Source: Gnetum montanum
Lineage: Eukaryota; Streptophyta; Gnetopsida; Gnetales; Gnetaceae
Assembly: GCA_015680685.1 (NCBI GenBank)
Contig: MNCI01025002.1
Location: forward strand, 27,045-62,719
Direction: 5' to 3'
DNA length: 35,675 nucleotides
Part shown: piece after piece, positions 32,102 through 35,675 of the stretch
How the letters are laid out: each line of letters starts with the position of its first letter
Numbering within the stretch: position 1 is the stretch's first letter
Translations under genes and position numbers: made by a program
The notes under the pieces: generated by a model
The model's database searches: none
The model's input: only the letters and a program-made list of their open reading frames with translations
What the model was told of the DNA's origin: nothing

Positions 32102-32864
32102 TGATGAGTGGTGAGGTACCCTAGACTCAACCATACGAATAAAAGTGTCTCATGCACGATTCGATCAAACTCCAAGGACTAAGTGCTTACGCACCCTAAT
32201 GGAACACTTAAGGTTAATCAATCGTTGTCCTCCCAAACTTACTTGTATTGTCACGGTTGTATGGTTAAGTAAGCTCGAGGTATGTGATTTTTATAACTTT
32301 TATCTTTTTAACACCTATGCTAGTAGGGAAGGGTGAAGAGACTAAGTGACTAACTATTCGCTAACTAAGTTCTAATCTTCCTAGCACTAGTATCCGTTCC
32401 CACTTGCCATACACACCCTGAACCAGTGCAACGCTGCTAGGATTACCAAACGCTATTCGTTCTTGGGTTACCAAGCCTTGCACACGTGCTCGAAGCGGTC
32501 GTACTGAATGCACTTAACTAGGAGAGTTGAGGGTTGAGAGAGATTTAATTAACTAGGAAAGCAGTTAAACATTTAACGGTAATTAAATCCTATTTAGCTT
32601 AGTTCATGCACTGCAAGGTTTATCAAAAATTTCATCTTTATTACTATACAAAAATGTGTGCTCAGGTACAATTTGCTCTAATAAAGATCCATTCACTTTA
32701 AGACTCCTATTGCGGGCACATGGAAATTATTCTATCTCTGGTATGGTAAAACTGCCAGAGTTTTGCTAAGGGTCTAAATCTAGATGGGGAAATAAGGGAA
32801 AGCCACCTCTTATTTATAGAACTAGCGACAAGCTGCGATATCGTGTATGCGATATCATAGGGGC
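32102..32864 (-). repeat. E3 5' LTR, truncated at its U3 end
   Basis: Matches 25870-26673 closely from TGATGAG to GATATCATAGGGGC, then stops. About 39 bp of the LTR end are missing and unrelated sequence follows. A TATA candidate, CTATAAATA on the minus strand, is at 32811-32819. Confidence 0.88.
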
Positions 32865-33202
32865 TCTTCTTTTTCTCTCATTTAGTGAAGGTTTCTTATG
32901 ATTTAGATAAGTCATATAGTCTATGATTTAGAACTGTGTTGCTGAATTTATAACCATTGTTGATTCTATAAATAAAAATTCATCTAGAAATTAATCTAAT
33001 AATGGTTCTTGATTATCTTGTGGATCCCAACATAACCTTGGAAAATGATAAGCTACTACATTTTCTATTCATTTCCTACTAATCATGGTGATGTTAAATT
33101 CTTGTAATATTACAAATCATCTTATTACTCTTTGGCAAACTATTGATTTGTTCATCAAAAATATAATTGCACTATGGTTAGTCCAGACATAGACTAGATA
33201 AC
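32865..33202 (-). pseudogene. fragment of a Ty3/gypsy RNase H (3' end of RT-RNase H)
   Basis: On the minus strand VYVWTNHSAIIFLMNKS is followed by LQEFNIT and, after a stop, IENVVAYHFPRL. This is the pattern V-x-T-D-H-S-A...LQEFDI...ENVVADFLSRL found at the end of gypsy RNase H domains. The usual D of TDH is N here, and one stop lies between the two motifs. Upstream sequence is cut off at 33203, where TGTTGGCAC begins. It may come from the element into which E3 inserted or from an autonomous relative. The rest towards 32865 is decayed linker. Confidence 0.65.
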
Positions 33203-33467
33203 TGTTGGCACATTTGGCCATTTCATGGAACAGTTGAACTATCTTATCAAAAATTGGAACATCTTGGTGTTGGTACATTTTTGATTATTTAATGGAGTAT
33301 ACTTTATGATTGAAAGTGGATTTCATTTATCATTTGTTCTATATTGATTTAAGAGAGAGATGATCTACCCGTCCAAGAATTTTTACATTGAATTTTTAAA
33401 ATAATGTATGGTTGAAACTATCGAAGTAAAAATGTAGCTTTAAGGTTGTGGGTTGATGGGTAAAACT
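33203..33467 (+). repeat. LTR-like start related to the E1 3' LTR
   Basis: TGTTGGCACATTTGGCCATT and the next 35 bases match the E1 LTR start (1311 leftward) with few differences. After about 150 bp of extra sequence, a second match (GTAGCTTTAAGG...GTTGATGGG) aligns with about 1205-1240. It interrupts the RNase H fragment, as an LTR insertion would. No LTR 3' end or internal region is recognisable. Confidence 0.45.
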
Positions 33468-33494
33468 GAGAAGAGTGCTGATCAAAATCAAATG

Positions 33495-33651
33495 TAGATG
33501 ATGAACATGATGCTAGCAATGAAGAAGAAGAAGAACTGTTGAATGCCTTCAATTTGCACAATCTTGTTAGAAGACGGAATGATGAGTTTTCTTTGGAGTA
33601 TGATGAAATCTCAGAGGAGTTAGAACCTACGTGGGCTCAGGTTGATCCATG
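33495..33651 (+). pseudogene. short acidic frame of unknown origin
   Basis: About 51 plus-strand codons open from NVDDEHDASNEEEEELLNAF to a TGA at 33649-33651, ending EELEPTWAQVDP. It is acidic with a helical middle (LHNLVRRRNDEF). I do not recognise it. It meets the helicase pseudogene at its 3' end and may belong to the element that truncated that gene. Confidence 0.3.
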
Positions 33652-34451
33652 ATGTGCACAATCATAAGAAGAATAAATGCAACACTCTTCCCTAAACTAG
33701 TTTTAGCTATGCCTATCACATCTCTACCAGACAGCACAATAGGCAATGCTTGGCACTGTATGGGAGTGGGATTCTCGTAGCCCTGCTTGCTGATAACATT
33801 CATTAATGCTGTCGAAAATACAAAGTCATCGAATTTCTTCATGGGCTTGGGAACATCAAATCTAAAAAGCTTGATTCCCAGACTCTACCAGAAAGCTTCA
33901 GTTTTCAAAATAGTCATGGCGGCAATAGAAGTGCTCTCCTCATAGAAATCCTTATTGAAGGGATCGTACTCAATCTGCGAATGATCCAGAGCAGGAATAG
34001 GCTCAATCTTCTTCTTATCATCAGGCACAACCAGATTATCATCGAAATCATACTCGAGATGGCCCTGGGCGGCATCGATGGCCTTGGCGGTAGCATAAAC
34101 CTCCTGGTCAAAATCATATCCAGCATTCAAGGCATCCATTTCTTCCTAGATTCCCACCATGAACGCATCTAGTGGATCCACTTCTCCGTTGTCGTCATCG
34201 TCATGGCCATCATTGTTGTTATTGTCATTGCCATCATCGTTAATCTGATTATTGATGTTGCTGAAACTCTCGGTGCACTCGATGTTGTCCAGGTCGTGAC
34301 CTTCGAAGTGGTCGCCGGGGGCTCTGGTCGGTGACAGCATGTACAGAAGTCGTTGTGATTTCGTAGATTCAAACCCTGGAATGGTAGAATCACCCAGGGG
34401 ACCTGGCCTGTTTGTGCCGAAACCCTCATATTTGAACTTGCACTTCGACAT
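33627..34451 (-). pseudogene. RH24-like: 5' part of a DEAD-box RNA helicase, RH24/DDX42-like
   Basis: One minus-strand frame from ATG 34451 covers the N-terminus (KYEGFGTNRPG, then DPLDAFMVGI), the acidic Asp/Asn-rich stretch, IEPIPALDHSQIEYDPFNKD, FDVPKPMKKFDDF, the Q motif GYENPTPIQCQALPIVLSGR and motif I. These follow plant RH24 (DDX42 group), a nuclear helicase linked to splicing. In-frame TAG stops are at 34146-34148, 33885-33887 and 33627-33629. Motif I reads AKTSLGKS instead of AxTGSGKT, so ATP binding would fail. Similarity stops after HIMDQPE, so motifs Ia to VI are missing. No intron is seen in the 825 bp. It could be a truncated genomic copy or a retrocopy; the break next to transposon sequence favours truncation. 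Confidence 0.85.
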
Positions 34452-35049
34452 TCCGACCCTCCCTATTTCGCAGGCAAATTCGAGCGGAAATTTGGAAAGC
34501 GGATGAACAACTGCTGCTGCTGGTCGATCTTGCTGGATTGTGGATATTGATTCACGTTAATTCTTCAGTCGCTAGCCCTGCCACGTGCGTAGTTGCAGAA
34601 GCTCTGTGAGAGAAGAAACTGATCGAACAAGCATCCAAATCTTGGACTACTGTGATCAGCACAACCAGAAACTCCAAAAATATGATTCCCTGGCCTTCTA
34701 TATTGGCAATGTCAGTGTCCATATTATGTAGATATTTGTTCTGGGTGCCCCGTGACTGCAAACACTATTCTTCCAATTTATCACTCAACTCTGGCAAAGA
34801 ACGTGATTTACAAACACACCAGCCCATCAGTTAAGGGAGTAATCCACGGGTTTGGTGGTACAACCACTTCCATAGGCCTCGCTACTTGGACCAGCCCACA
34901 TTATTTACAGGCCACGTGGCCCCAATATTCTCTTTATTTAAAAATCATACAACATTTATTTTTGGTTTTGATATAAATTATTTAATTGCTAATGTAAGTT
35001 TGATAGCCCTTGGTTGTGTACCAAGTAAGTATTAATATTGATTGAAAAA
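34452..35049. other. sequence upstream of the helicase pseudogene, no gene seen
   Basis: About 600 bp. The first 200 bp next to the ATG are GC-richer, with CTGCTGCTGCTGG-like repeats on the plus strand, and may be former 5' UTR and promoter. I cannot define a TATA box. Short frames on both strands show no recognisable domain. Confidence 0.35.
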
Positions 35050-35190
35050 TTTGTATATGCTAAGGAGTTATATTGGATAGTTATCCAATAGGACACTCGG
35101 TCACCATAACTTTTATGTCTATATTGGTAACTTTTTGTGGAAATTATAAACTCCTAGCCTTAATCCCATGATATTTGTAACCACCACCAA

Positions 35191-35342
35191 GGCCACTTGT
35201 CAACTACAACCTCTTTATCTCCACAATGGCCACTTGTCAACTACAAATTTTTTATCTCCATGGTGACCACTTGGCAACTGAATGAAGACACTTGGCAATT
35301 GAATAGGACACTTGTCCATTGTAGCTTTTTTATCTCTATGGT
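35191..35342 (+). repeat. five imperfect tandem units upstream of a TATA box
   Basis: Units start at 35191, 35228, 35265, 35286 and 35307 with G(G/A)CCACTTG(T/G)CAACT or a close variant. The first two are 37 bp, the next two 21 bp (lacking the CTTTTTATCTC half) and the last about 36 bp. Such arrays in plant LTRs often act as enhancers. Confidence 0.8.
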
Positions 35343-35393
35343 CGTTATGACCACCCAAGATATTTTGTAACTTACCTAACTACCTTTGAACCC

Positions 35394-35404
35394 TATAAAA
35401 AGGC
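35394..35404 (+). promoter_or_regulatory. TATA box after the tandem units
   Basis: TATAAAAAGGC, a strong plant TATA match, about 50 bp after the last unit. Transcription would start near 35425-35435 on the plus strand. Confidence 0.6.
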
Positions 35405-35675
35405 TTCATGGTCAAGGAGGAAAAAACACAATTGAGGACTTGGAGCTCACACTTAGAGACACACTTTGGCTCTTGGGAAGAGCATTTGTAAAAGAAATTG
35501 TGAACGATTGCTTGTAAGATGGCTTGCTAAAGAAAATATTTCAGCCTCTTTGTCATAGTCCTATGAGCTATGTTTTATTTCTATTTTGTTTAAATTGTCT
35601 AGCTAGTGGTTTAGATAGTATCATCCTTGGCTAGTAATTTTGGGATTTTTAGATTGCTCTTATTGTTCTTGTTGC

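Larger units (their letters stand above)
25870..32864 (-). mobile_element. E3: RT-less gag-protease LTR retrotransposon, same family as E2
   Basis: About 7.0 kb with two similar LTRs (differences about one in fifteen by eye, mostly transitions), PPT and PBS. It encodes gag and an aspartic protease in one frame; no RT, RNase H or integrase is found between the protease and the 3' LTR. The 5' LTR lacks its last roughly 39 bp, so no target-site duplication can be confirmed. It appears younger than E2 because its LTRs are more alike. Confidence 0.88.
35050..35675 (+). repeat. promoter part of another LTR (plus strand), runs off the window
   Basis: The region has the build of a plant LTR U3-R: a TG-rich start near 35052 (TGTATATGCTAAGG), tandem units, a TATA box, and then an untranslated leader-like stretch of Gly/Leu-free, AG-rich sequence. 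The 3' end, PBS and any partner LTR are outside the window, so the start is uncertain and the class cannot be named. Confidence 0.45.

Noticed and set aside
33203-33390. Upstream continuation of the RNase H frame (LFHEMAKCAN on the minus strand)
   Set aside because: The same DNA occurs next to a polypurine tract at 1311 as an LTR start, and the residues do not align with RNase H, so the frame runs on by chance.
33981-34429. Alternative frames within the helicase pseudogene on both strands
   Set aside because: The frame from 34451 matches RH24-type helicases over several motifs; the other frames are Met/Ile-rich shadows of the Asp/Asn repeats.

Overview
The window looks like repeat-dense plant nuclear DNA. 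It is AT-rich, holds several old LTR retrotransposons nested in one another, and has one recognisable host-gene remnant, the 5' part of a plant RH24/DDX42-type DEAD-box RNA helicase. The amount of decayed Ty3/gypsy sequence and the long 3' non-coding regions of the elements suggest a large, slowly purged genome such as a gymnosperm. That is an inference; nothing here fixes the species. I see no intact host gene, tRNA, rRNA or CRISPR array.

Layout. (1) About 1-8525, minus strand: element E1, a Tat-like Ty3/gypsy element. In its own 5'->3' order it has a partial 5' LTR (8049 to about 8525), a primer-binding site (8024-8041), gag (7149-7931), one in-frame TAG, a 1,524-codon pol (2574-7148), a decayed extra ORF (1523-2173), a polypurine tract (1312-1325) and the start of a 3' LTR (TGTTGGC..., from 1311 leftward). 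Pol carries a complete-looking RNase H placed before the reverse transcriptase, plus the usual RNase H after it with catalytic residues lost. (2) About 8526-13429, plus strand: element E4, 5'-truncated, with a decayed ORF (transposon-protein-like segment, coiled coils, Pro-rich tail) and a 3' LTR. (3) 13430-15095 and 21680-23383 or beyond, minus strand: element E5, a relative of E4 in opposite orientation, whose 3' LTR directly abuts that of E4. (4) 15096-21674, minus strand: element E2, inserted into the ORF of E5 with a 5-bp target duplication (AACTT), two LTRs, PBS, PPT and a broken gag. (5) 23384-25869: no gene; a four-copy 32-bp repeat and AT-rich palindromes. (6) 25870-32864, minus strand: element E3, two LTRs, PBS, PPT and one 3,084-nt gag-protease frame with about nineteen stops but no net frameshift. 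(7) 32865-33202: a remnant of a gypsy RNase H. (8) 33203-33651: an LTR-like start related to E1, then a short acidic frame. (9) 33627-34451, minus strand: the RH24-like pseudogene. (10) About 35050 to the end: the U3/promoter part of another LTR, plus strand.

E2, E3, E4 and E5 form one LTR family (ends TGATGAG...CTCATCA, a common 25-bp internal box, common TATA placement; tRNA-Asp-type PBS in E2 and E3). None shows reverse transcriptase or integrase, so they look non-autonomous and would have depended on enzymes from elsewhere. Their interiors differ: gag plus protease (E3), gag plus a coiled-coil tail (E2), or a transposon-protein-like/coiled-coil ORF (E4, E5). E1 is the only element here with a nearly complete enzyme set. 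Similarities between copies were judged by eye, so borders of degraded pieces are approximate.
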